Shown: positions 1-6,866 of the stretch, one piece after another
Numbering within the stretch: position 1 is the first letter of the stretch
Layout of the letters: every line of letters starts with the position of its first letter
Assembly: GCA_958415865.1 (NCBI GenBank)
Contig: CATYZV010000017.1
Span: 1-14,643, forward strand
Source of the DNA: an uncultured Selenomonadaceae bacterium
GTDB taxonomy: Bacteria; Bacillota; Negativicutes; Selenomonadales; Selenomonadaceae
Direction: 5' to 3'
DNA length: 14,643 nt
Notes under the pieces: model-generated
What the model saw: only the letters and a program-made list of their open reading frames with translations
Databases searched by the model: none
Told to the model about the DNA's origin: nothing
Translations under genes and position numbers: made by a program

Positions 1-21
1 GATTTCTTTGTATGTATCAAT

Positions 22-70
22 ATAAAAATAAGACTGTCTAAAAGCGAAGAAGCTGCTTCCAGACAGTCCT
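22..70 (-). terminator. Strong rho-independent terminator closing the exopolysaccharide operon
   Basis: Read on the minus strand, GACTGTCTGGAAGC (68-55) pairs with GCTTTTAGACAGTC (45-32). The stem has 14 bp, two of them G-U, around a 9-nt loop, and is followed at once by a T-rich run, TTATTTTTAT. It begins about 13 nt after the stop codon of the last gene, so it fits an intrinsic terminator ending the whole minus-strand block. Nothing else is visible between positions 1 and 80. Confidence 0.9.
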
Positions 71-80
71 ATTTTAATTC

Positions 81-1127
81 TCAGATAGAAAAATCATAAG
101 CTTTTTCATTGCCGCCCATGCGCCAAATCGTAATGTCGCCTATGCCTGCTTCCTGAGCCTTGTTCATCCAGCTGGCAAGCGTCAATTCATCGGCGTACCA
201 GACGCTGTACTCAATGCCTTCATCGTCCTTGTAGTCAAAATGCAGATCGTTGCTCCTCAGCGAACGCTCCGGTGTCTTTTTGTACTTGCGTGCCAATGAC
301 TGCGCTTCTGCCGCTGAGATGAACTTCTTCTGCCCGTCGCTGCTCCAGATACAGCCGCCGGTAGCAAATGCCACGCCGACTGGGTCAGGCAGTGCTTTCA
401 TATTGTCGATGGTCTTGCGGATAAAAGCAAAATCAGCCTTGGGACCTTCGCCGCTGTGCGTGCCGTAGAGATTGTAGAGCATTACGACGTATTTGGGACC
501 TTTCGGGAATTTATGCGATGCAAAATCAACATTCGGCTCCAGCACTACGCGCAGCTTCATATCTTCTGCCTGTGCCTTGTCGTAGAGTACCCTGATGAAT
601 TGCAGATATAGCTTGGCCGCTTCCTTATCGCGGAATACGCGCTCATAGTCGAGGTCAATGCCGTTGCAGCCGGCTTTTTTCGCCAGCTTGATGATCTCAT
701 CAGCGTGCTTTTGCTGCGCTTTGTCATTCTTCAGGACTTTTTTCACCACGTCTATATCCTTGAATTTTGCTGCGGCATTCTTCTTGCCCTGCACATCGTT
801 GACGACCGTCAGATAGCGCGTATCGACTGAGCTGTCTGCAAAATCCTCTGCATTGGCTATAGCGTCAGGGATGAACAATTTCTGCTTGTCATTGAAGTAA
901 GCGGCAAAATACGACACACTGCTGTAAGCATTGCCCTTTTCATTCGCCTCATTAAATTCTTCTAGGCCTCTGTCCATGTCCCAATACGCCACCCAAGCAG
1001 ACATCTCGCGGCTGCCGTCCTCGCTGCCGCGCCAGGCTTCATTGGGGACGGCACTGCCCGCTCCGCTGAAAGAACAGATGGACGTGAACAGCAGGGCAGC
1101 AGCTAGATTGCGGTGCCAATTTTTCAT
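81..1127 (-). CDS. Secreted GH18-like glycoside hydrolase of the exopolysaccharide operon
   Basis: The predicted product has 348 residues. I chose the ATG at 1127 because GGGAGG lies 7 nt upstream; a longer reading frame back to 1172 would overlap the previous gene and put extra residues before the signal peptide. Residues 1-26 form a signal peptide ending in GAGSA, so the protein should act in the periplasm or outside. The GH18 barrel signature appears as NGIDLDYE, with D158, D160 and E162 in the DxDxE positions and E162 the expected acid. The first Asp of the usual DGxDxDxE is Asn. MLYNLYG (about 216-222) resembles the GH18 MxYD strand, and IWRMGG near 334 resembles the end of barrels found in deacetylase-GH18-GT2 fusion proteins. 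GH18 enzymes cleave beta-1,4 GlcNAc-type chains. Here it probably trims, edits or releases the polymer made by the upstream synthase, like the hydrolase half of PgaB. It sits 23 nt after its neighbour and is last in the operon. The family call is good; the substrate is inferred. Confidence 0.8.
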   Translation of the reverse strand: MKNWHRNLAAALLFTSICSFSGAGSAVPNEAWRGSEDGSREMSAWVAYWDMDRGLEEFNEANEKGNAYSSVSYFAAYFNDKQKLFIPDAIANAEDFADSSVDTRYLTVVNDVQGKKNAAAKFKDIDVVKKVLKNDKAQQKHADEIIKLAKKAGCNGIDLDYERVFRDKEAAKLYLQFIRVLYDKAQAEDMKLRVVLEPNVDFASHKFPKGPKYVVMLYNLYGTHSGEGPKADFAFIRKTIDNMKALPDPVGVAFATGGCIWSSDGQKKFISAAEAQSLARKYKKTPERSLRSNDLHFDYKDDEGIEYSVWYADELTLASWMNKAQEAGIGDITIWRMGGNEKAYDFSI

Positions 1128-1150
1128 ATGAATCCTCCCAGATACATAGA

Positions 1151-3010
1151 TCACAGATGGTAAACGAACCAATCTATAAGATTTTCAAACCAGTTGTAGA
1201 CAGTGTGCTTTACTTTTTCCCAGCCGCTGTAATTCGACGAATACAGGACTGTATCGGTTATGCCGTCGCGCAGCTCAAAGTTCTGGAATACTGCATCGTA
1301 AACATCGTCGTCGAGGTTGCGCTGCTGCCAGCCTGCGCCGGTGTACCACGCGCCGAGCATTACTTCGCCGCGGTCGCCGCCCGATACGGAAAGACTCGTC
1401 AGCGGCTTGTCATTGTAACTCAAAGACAAGGTAGAGTTCACGAGCTTTATCTGCAATTTGCAGTTGCCTTTTTCCTTCATCTGCAAGGTAGGCACGTATT
1501 CCGGCGAACCGTCGGCTATCGTCTGCGGCGTTTCCTTCGTCTTTTCCTTCAGGCGGTTGACGTAAACTTTGGCAAGGCCTTCCGTCGGCGCGTAGCGCGA
1601 ATACGCTTCCAGTGCCGTAACTTCAGCATCGTGCCTGTCTTCATCGACCGAGATGGGTTCTACGCCGTCCAATTCATTAAACGAACGCTTGAACAGCTCT
1701 GTATCCTTGCCATTGACTTTTTCCACGACCGACAGATACGGGCCGCTCGCTTTGATAGCGATATAATTGTTGAGATTTTCATCAGCACGCAGGAAAATGA
1801 CCTGAGTGCCCGCCTTGTTGCCCACCAATTCTGTATCTATAGCAACATTCTTGTAAGCATAGCTGTTTTTGAGCTTCAGCAGTGCATTTTCTTTCGGCAG
1901 CGTCGTCAGATAGATCTTTTCATTCTTGAACTCTGCCGCACCCTTTTCAAGCTCCCAGCGTTCAAAACGCTCGCGCTCGCCCGTGTTGAAGATCATATCT
2001 TTATTCGTATCGTACTTGATGCGCATCAGCAGGTGATTGACGGGCCACCACGCCTGCGGCTGCATTCGCGTCAAATCGTAAATACTGCTGTCGGGCACGT
2101 TGAGGCAATAGCCTTCGCGGTTGAAATTCATCTCAAACAGCTTTTGCAGCCAATACGCATTGACCGCACTGACCTGAGCATTGTTGCCGAACTCACTCGT
2201 ATTGGCGTGCATCAGGACACTTACCTTGGGCACGTAGCCGAGTTCATCCATGTAGATCATCTGCAATTTCTGATAATCGTAGCTGATGCGGCTCTTCATG
2301 CGGTCGTAGCTTTCCTTGGGAATGCCGTTCTTGTCGCGGATGTAGTCCATCAGATAGTGATTGTACCGCCTGCCTAGATACGGCGCGACCATATTGAACA
2401 TCAGCGGGTCCATTTCGCCCAAGTAATTGTCATAGCGGTCGAACACATTGATGAAAAATAATCTGTAGCCGTTAGTGCCGACATCCCAGTAGCCGTCCTC
2501 GCCGATTTTGCGCAGGTCATCCGGCAAAAGGAATTTCGTATCGCCCTTGTCGAATTTCTCCGGGTAATTGAACGTCGTCGCATGGTAATTCAAATCTTCC
2601 AAAATGGGATTGGCAAAGATAGCCGTATCCCTGCGCCCGTCTTCAAACATCAGATAGAGCGATTTCTCCGGCAGTTCCTTGTTGTTCGTATAGTATTCGT
2701 AGATATCGTCCGTCGTTATCGTCTTGTAGCCCTGACGCTTGAGTGCTTCGAGATGGTCCCGCAGATTGTCCTCGCTGATCAGCGTCTGGCTACCCTCCGT
2801 CCTCTGCACGCCGAAGTACGACAGAGCCACAAAGCCGTTGTCGCGCAGTGCCTGCTCAGTGTACGGCTGATAGACCGGCTGCATCAGGTAATACCATGCG
2901 ATAGAGCCGAGCAGTATAACGAGCAGCAGCACTTGAAACGAAGTGCGGATTATCTTATTTCTGTCTTTCTTCTTGGAATAAGCCTTGTCTGCCAAATTGG
3001 GGGATTCCAT
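1151..3010 (-). CDS. Membrane-anchored degenerate polysaccharide deacetylase (CE4-like) with C-terminal beta-sandwich
   Basis: The product has 619 residues. I start it at the ATG at 3010, whose A is shared with the TGA of the upstream synthase gene (TGATG), which implies translational coupling; a TTG one codon earlier is possible. A basic N-terminus and one membrane helix at about 25-45 place the rest in the periplasm. Residues 60-345 follow the PgaB/NodB fold: FVALSYFGV stands where PgaB-type proteins have a His-containing strand, an EALKRQGY helix follows, then LMFEDG (120-125) in place of TFDDG, and WDVGTNGY (175-182) where the SHxxxH metal motif is expected. The metal-binding histidines are missing, so it is probably not an active deacetylase. 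Residues about 375-585 look like a concanavalin-type glycan-binding sandwich (for example GAWYTGAGW). The C-terminus is an aromatic amphipathic helix. It may hold or guide the nascent chain beside the synthase. The fold assignment is fairly sure; the role is inference. Confidence 0.75.
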   Translation of the reverse strand: MESPNLADKAYSKKKDRNKIIRTSFQVLLLVILLGSIAWYYLMQPVYQPYTEQALRDNGFVALSYFGVQRTEGSQTLISEDNLRDHLEALKRQGYKTITTDDIYEYYTNNKELPEKSLYLMFEDGRRDTAIFANPILEDLNYHATTFNYPEKFDKGDTKFLLPDDLRKIGEDGYWDVGTNGYRLFFINVFDRYDNYLGEMDPLMFNMVAPYLGRRYNHYLMDYIRDKNGIPKESYDRMKSRISYDYQKLQMIYMDELGYVPKVSVLMHANTSEFGNNAQVSAVNAYWLQKLFEMNFNREGYCLNVPDSSIYDLTRMQPQAWWPVNHLLMRIKYDTNKDMIFNTGERERFERWELEKGAAEFKNEKIYLTTLPKENALLKLKNSYAYKNVAIDTELVGNKAGTQVIFLRADENLNNYIAIKASGPYLSVVEKVNGKDTELFKRSFNELDGVEPISVDEDRHDAEVTALEAYSRYAPTEGLAKVYVNRLKEKTKETPQTIADGSPEYVPTLQMKEKGNCKLQIKLVNSTLSLSYNDKPLTSLSVSGGDRGEVMLGAWYTGAGWQQRNLDDDVYDAVFQNFELRDGITDTVLYSSNYSGWEKVKHTVYNWFENLIDWFVYHL

Positions 3011-4938
3011 CAAACATTCCCCGCTTTCTTCTTCATCTGTTCGCTTTTTTCTTTCTGTTCAGTAACGAGTTCGCTGATATCTGCCGTCGTCATGCGCGTG
3101 CCCCAAGTCGATTTCCAGAAGGTAACCCACGCTACCGGCATCTGCCAGAGCAGTACGGCTTCATAGTAGAGGCAGAACCACACGCCGTACAGCCATGTCG
3201 AGCTGCGCCGCAAAAGCAGCTGAGCAAAGCTCATCATGAACGCCATCAGCAGTATGCCTATCAAGAAGGTCAGCGGAAATACACGGTGCGTCAGCGGTAT
3301 GTACAGCAGATTGTATATTACGATGACAGGCGAGAGGATCGGCACTAATAGCCCCATGTAGAACGATATAGCCATGAACGGCTCTTTCTTCCACATGAAG
3401 GTAGCGGCGACGAACGTTTCGCGCAGCCAAGAACGCTTCCAGCGCATCTGCTGCTTTAAGAATACCTTGTAGGTATTCGGCACGATGGTCGAGCAGACCG
3501 CTGTGTCCTGATACGTCGTGCGGTGATTGCGCAATATGAAATTCGTCATAGCGCGGTCATCGCCAAACGTCGCTTTCTGTCCCAGAAAAGTCTGGTTGAG
3601 CCAAGCATCGCTGTACTTTAATACCAAATCCTTGCGGTAGCATGACAGCGGACCGGACAAGCAGGTAACGGCATCGAACAATCCTTCAGCCGCCTTCAAA
3701 ATGCGAAAAGCGATGTAGTAGCGCACCGACTGCATCTTCGTCAGGTTGTTAGTGAAAGTGTTGGCGACATCAGTGCGCCCCGATACGCCGCCCATCTTGG
3801 CATCTTGGAACGGCTGCACGATATTGCGGATAGCGAATGGGTCGAGGAAGCTGTCCGAGTCGACGAATACCAGCAGTTCGTGCTTGGCTATCTTCGCGCC
3901 GACGGCGAGAGCTTCGCGCTTGCCCGCGTTTTCCGGCTGCATATAGTAGTGGACGCGCCCTTTTATCGCGTAATCCGTTTCCTTTTCCAGCTCGCGTATC
4001 ATCTGCTTGATTTCCGCCTGAGAATTGTCGTTGGAACAGTCGTCAACGACGAGCACTTCCAATTTATCCAGCGGATAATCCTGATTGACACAGCTAAGAA
4101 TCGTCCGCCGAATCCACTGCTCTTCATTGAAGCACGGGATTATGATCGTAACGCCCGGCGTGTAATTCGGATTGATCGGCACCGGCTTGTAAAAGGCACC
4201 GAACAGATAGCGAGTCAGCAGAAATGTCGCCGCCATTATGCTGTAGAGGTACAATACTTTATTGAAATTAAAGTACAGTACGCTTTCCGCCCTCAGCAGT
4301 ATAACGAATGCCGATACGAAGAACATGAAAATCGCCGCCATCGTCAGCATATACCGCTGGCGTTTGTGATACGTGTACTGCGCCAAAAGCTCCTTGAAGT
4401 GAAAGCCGCACTTTACCGTGCCGCCTTTTACCGCGCTGACGGTGCGCACCCATTCCGCTTTGATGCGTTTTATCTTCATTTCGTAGCCTTCCGGCATCGA
4501 GCCGGGCGTTATCTCAAAGCTCAATTCCACAAAAGACGAATTTTCCACCGCTTCTTTAAAACGCTGCGGCAGCTCGCACAAAATACCGGAGCTAGAGATA
4601 TTGAGAGCCTTGCAGCTGAAGGAAACACTGCGCCCTGCCTTATCAACTGCACGCAGCTTCACATCATAATCGACGGCGTACCGCCTGCCGGTCAGCTCCT
4701 TCTCGCGGCTGAGCTCATAATCTTCCACCGCATCTTCACTGCTGATCACGCCGCGCCGGTCTACTCTCGTCCTGCGCTTGCTCTTATCCGGCACATTGGG
4801 CAGTACACGCCGATCGCCCAGAGGACGCAGCAGTACGTCCTCTTTCGTATCCAAAGCCTGCTTTATAGCCTGCTGTATATCATCCTGATGCACTATATCC
4901 CTTACGGCATCAGAACTTAGCTTTTTATTACCATCCAT
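3010..4938 (-). CDS. PilZ-GT2 processive polysaccharide synthase (HAS/NodC class)
   Basis: The product has 642 residues. The ATG at 4938 follows GGAAGGA with good spacing. Residues 84-186 are a PilZ domain, with NISSSG at 113-118 matching (D/N)xSxxG and GFHF near its end. The expected RxxxR is RRYAV (85-89), so the second Arg is absent; R58 and R62 upstream could substitute. Two membrane segments follow (about 198-216 and 221-245). The cytoplasmic GT2 domain (262-505) has VVDD (297-300), the donor-binding DSD (360-362), SGP (428-430), GDDR (459-462) and QQMRW (496-500), which is the QxxRW motif of processive synthases. The stretch from GDDR to QQMRW is very like hyaluronan synthase and NodC. 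Three or four membrane helices lie between about 517 and 607. It should polymerise a UDP-sugar, probably an N-acetylhexosamine, and move the chain across the inner membrane, possibly under c-di-GMP control. It has functional parallels to PgaC, BcsA and Alg8/Alg44. The actual sugar cannot be read from the sequence. Confidence 0.9.
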   Translation of the reverse strand: MDGNKKLSSDAVRDIVHQDDIQQAIKQALDTKEDVLLRPLGDRRVLPNVPDKSKRRTRVDRRGVISSEDAVEDYELSREKELTGRRYAVDYDVKLRAVDKAGRSVSFSCKALNISSSGILCELPQRFKEAVENSSFVELSFEITPGSMPEGYEMKIKRIKAEWVRTVSAVKGGTVKCGFHFKELLAQYTYHKRQRYMLTMAAIFMFFVSAFVILLRAESVLYFNFNKVLYLYSIMAATFLLTRYLFGAFYKPVPINPNYTPGVTIIIPCFNEEQWIRRTILSCVNQDYPLDKLEVLVVDDCSNDNSQAEIKQMIRELEKETDYAIKGRVHYYMQPENAGKREALAVGAKIAKHELLVFVDSDSFLDPFAIRNIVQPFQDAKMGGVSGRTDVANTFTNNLTKMQSVRYYIAFRILKAAEGLFDAVTCLSGPLSCYRKDLVLKYSDAWLNQTFLGQKATFGDDRAMTNFILRNHRTTYQDTAVCSTIVPNTYKVFLKQQMRWKRSWLRETFVAATFMWKKEPFMAISFYMGLLVPILSPVIVIYNLLYIPLTHRVFPLTFLIGILLMAFMMSFAQLLLRRSSTWLYGVWFCLYYEAVLLWQMPVAWVTFWKSTWGTRMTTADISELVTEQKEKSEQMKKKAGNV

Positions 4939-4960
4939 CGAAATCCTTCCCCTGTTAGTT

Positions 4961-4986
4961 CCGAAAAACTATCTGCCGTTTTTCAG
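4961..4986 (-). other. Inverted repeat in the leader of the synthase gene
   Basis: On the minus strand CTGAAAAAC (4986-4978) pairs with GTTTTTCGG (4969-4961), a 9-bp stem with one G-U pair and an 8-nt loop. It lies about 22 nt before the synthase start codon and roughly where transcription from the candidate promoter at 4992-5020 would begin. It is not followed by a T run, so it is not a typical terminator. It could be a 5' leader hairpin that protects the transcript, a processing site, or an operator. Confidence 0.45.
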
Positions 4987-4991
4987 ACATA

Positions 4992-5020
4992 GTTATAAAT
5001 AATCATTCATTAAGCAACAA
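4992..5020 (-). promoter_or_regulatory. Possible internal promoter ahead of the synthase gene
   Basis: The 111-nt gap between the deacetylase gene and the synthase gene is the longest in the operon. On the minus strand it holds TTGTTG (5020-5015), a 17-nt spacer and TATAAC (4997-4992). The -10 matches consensus at five of six bases, but the -35 at only three. The region is AT-rich, so a chance match is possible. If real, the leader would be about 47 nt long and the last three genes could be expressed separately from the first four. Confidence 0.35.
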
Positions 5021-5049
5021 AATTTTCATTTCAAATCACATCAGCGTAC

Positions 5050-6831
5050 TCAATAGCCGCTGTTTTCATATAAAATACTGTCGCCTCTTTGCGAAGCGTT
5101 TGTGCTTTGGCTGTCGTTCTTCTTAGCACCGGCGTAATTCGACTGGCTATAGCCCTGCGACAGATAAGCCGACAGCGGCAATGGCACGAACTTCGCCGGG
5201 TCGCCGTCCGGGCGGTTTTCATTGATAGTCAGCAGCATATCGAGTGCATTTGCCGTCAGAGCAGAAGTATCGCTCATGTGCATTACGAGGATAGCACCAT
5301 TTTGAACCTTGCCGTCCTTGTCGAAAATGCCTCTTTTTATTACATTGACCATGCTGTCCAAATCGGGCTGATTATAATCATGCGTGCTGTACGAACCGGA
5401 CACCACGTACTGGCAGCCCGTATCGTACAGAGCAGTCATGCCCGCCCTGCTGACAGTAAGCGTCGGCGGGCGGAAATACGGCTTGACGGCTGAAGTGCCG
5501 TCGGCATGGCGCACGCTGCCCGCGATATTTTCCAGCTTGGCATCGGCAATTCCATAGTCAATCAAATAATTCTTATACGCCTCTTCATAATTCATTCCGT
5601 CCATCGGATGATGAAATTCGCTGTGAGAGGCCACGTCATGGCCTTCCTTGGCAATACTGCGCAGTAGATTGGGATTGTTGAGTACATTGTGCGTCAGCAC
5701 AAAGAAAGTCGCTTTGGCTTTGTGCTTTCTAAAGACGTACAGCAGGTGATTTACCGCCGCATCTGAACCCCAGTCATCGAAGGTAAAGAACACCACCGGC
5801 TTGTCTGTGCGTATCTTGCCGCTTATATCCATGTACTGCTTTTCCTCTACAGAAAAGCCGAACACATTGGAATCCTCTACAGCCTCGTTGCCGATATAGC
5901 GATTGTAGATGAAATCCTCATAGGAAGGTGCTTTATGCGCCGACAGATATGCTCTGCCGTCCGTTGAATAATCCTCTTCGCGTTTTCCCTGAAAATCGTA
6001 CAGATTGCTCTTGTCCGCCAAAATAGTGCCGATGGCTTCTATCTTATAGCTCGAATCATTGGCAGCATTTATATGCGGGTCATCGTAAAAAGAATTGTAC
6101 GCTATATTGTCGATCTTATGACGCTTAACCAAATCCATGACGTTTAATACGAGATTGTCATCATCGTAAAAATCGAGGCGGAAGCAGATCATCCAGCCTC
6201 TGCCCACCGAATAAACAGATCTGCCGAACTGCTCATTCATCACCTCATCAGCCGAGGTATACTCCTTGTGGCGAGAGCTGACCATATTCATCGTCGGCGA
6301 CACCATCTGACAGCCCATCGCCGACACGGCTTCGCGCATATCGTCCGTTATCTGTCCCCACGGCTGCATCACGAGATTCGTATATACGCCATAGCGCGCC
6401 AGAGCATTTTTCATATTCGTTATCTGCCTGCACGCCGTATAGTAATCAGCATTGCGCAATGAACGCAGGCCTATTGCCGCTTCATTGCCACTTCTGATGA
6501 TATCGCGCACCATATCGGGATTGCTGCGCATTTCATTTTCCATTATGAAGAACGTGCCTTTGGCGTTATTCTTCTTGAGCCAAGCTAAAGTCTTATAGAC
6601 GACTTCGGGCTTTGTCAGACCGGCGAAAGCAAATGCCACAGCCTGCCGCGTCGTGTAAATCATCTTGGGCGAATCAGCAAGTTTTTTATTGTTCTGCTCG
6701 CGCAGCTGTTCATAGCTAGCTGCGGCAGATGCTCTCTTGATGAATACATTTCTTTCAGCTAATACGCTGCCGACAGCTATCATCATACATATCAAACTCA
6801 TCGCCAAGCAGAAAACTCTCCACTGTTTCAT
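5050..6831 (-). CDS. Secreted polysaccharide deacetylase with inactive plus active NodB modules
   Basis: The product has 593 residues. I chose the ATG at 6831, which follows a near-perfect AAGGAGGAAA, over an in-frame ATG at 6855 that has no ribosome binding site. Residues 1-25 are a signal peptide ending in SVLA, so the protein acts in the periplasm or is exported. An N-terminal NodB-like half (about 55-260) has the fold-like sequences AKGTFF and AMGCQMVSP, but FAGL replaces TFDD and GLRS replaces SHxxH, so it should be inactive. The C-terminal half carries a full CE4 active site: TFDDW (350-354; D352 and D353), HSEFH (403-407) as HxxxH, RPP (454-456) and the final His in LVMHMS (518). CE4 enzymes remove N- or O-acetyl groups from glycans with a bound metal ion. 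It lies 35 nt after its longer paralog and is collinear with residues 376-902 of that protein. Its likely task is deacetylation of the exported polymer; the exact substrate is unknown. Confidence 0.88.
   Translation of the reverse strand: MKQWRVFCLAMSLICMMIAVGSVLAERNVFIKRASAAASYEQLREQNNKKLADSPKMIYTTRQAVAFAFAGLTKPEVVYKTLAWLKKNNAKGTFFIMENEMRSNPDMVRDIIRSGNEAAIGLRSLRNADYYTACRQITNMKNALARYGVYTNLVMQPWGQITDDMREAVSAMGCQMVSPTMNMVSSRHKEYTSADEVMNEQFGRSVYSVGRGWMICFRLDFYDDDNLVLNVMDLVKRHKIDNIAYNSFYDDPHINAANDSSYKIEAIGTILADKSNLYDFQGKREEDYSTDGRAYLSAHKAPSYEDFIYNRYIGNEAVEDSNVFGFSVEEKQYMDISGKIRTDKPVVFFTFDDWGSDAAVNHLLYVFRKHKAKATFFVLTHNVLNNPNLLRSIAKEGHDVASHSEFHHPMDGMNYEEAYKNYLIDYGIADAKLENIAGSVRHADGTSAVKPYFRPPTLTVSRAGMTALYDTGCQYVVSGSYSTHDYNQPDLDSMVNVIKRGIFDKDGKVQNGAILVMHMSDTSALTANALDMLLTINENRPDGDPAKFVPLPLSAYLSQGYSQSNYAGAKKNDSQSTNASQRGDSILYENSGY
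5134..6714 (-). repeat. Paralogous block, copy B, of a tandem gene duplication
   Basis: This stretch encodes 527 residues that align without net gaps to 527 residues encoded at 6936-8516. In the first 60 aligned residues I count 46 identities. It covers the inactive and the active NodB modules together, so the pair arose by duplication of a two-module gene. Divergence is too large for a recent event or for easy recombination. Confidence 0.85.
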
Positions 6832-6866
6832 TTTGCTTTCCTCCTTATCTGACATCTAATTTTTCA

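Noticed and set aside
1157..2377. Long plus-strand open frame of 406 codons
   Set aside because: It is antisense to the well-supported CE4-like gene, has no ribosome site or recognisable domain, and shows the Arg/His/Val-rich composition of a shadow frame.
3805..4920. Long plus-strand open frame of 371 codons
   Set aside because: It lies opposite the synthase gene, whose motifs are unmistakable. Its translation is rich in Arg, His and Phe with no coherent fold.
3010..4938. Cellulose synthase BcsA
   Set aside because: PilZ is N-terminal instead of C-terminal, the GT2 motifs follow HAS/NodC (GDDR, QQMRW), and no BcsB, BcsC or BcsZ partner is present.
4961..4986. Hairpin considered as a terminator between the deacetylase and the synthase genes
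   Set aside because: Its stem is AT-rich and it is not followed by a T run on the minus strand.
4939..5049. c-di-GMP riboswitch in the leader of the PilZ-synthase gene
   Set aside because: The predicted leader is only about 47 nt and I see no GNRA-type receptor arrangement, so a GEMM aptamer would not fit.
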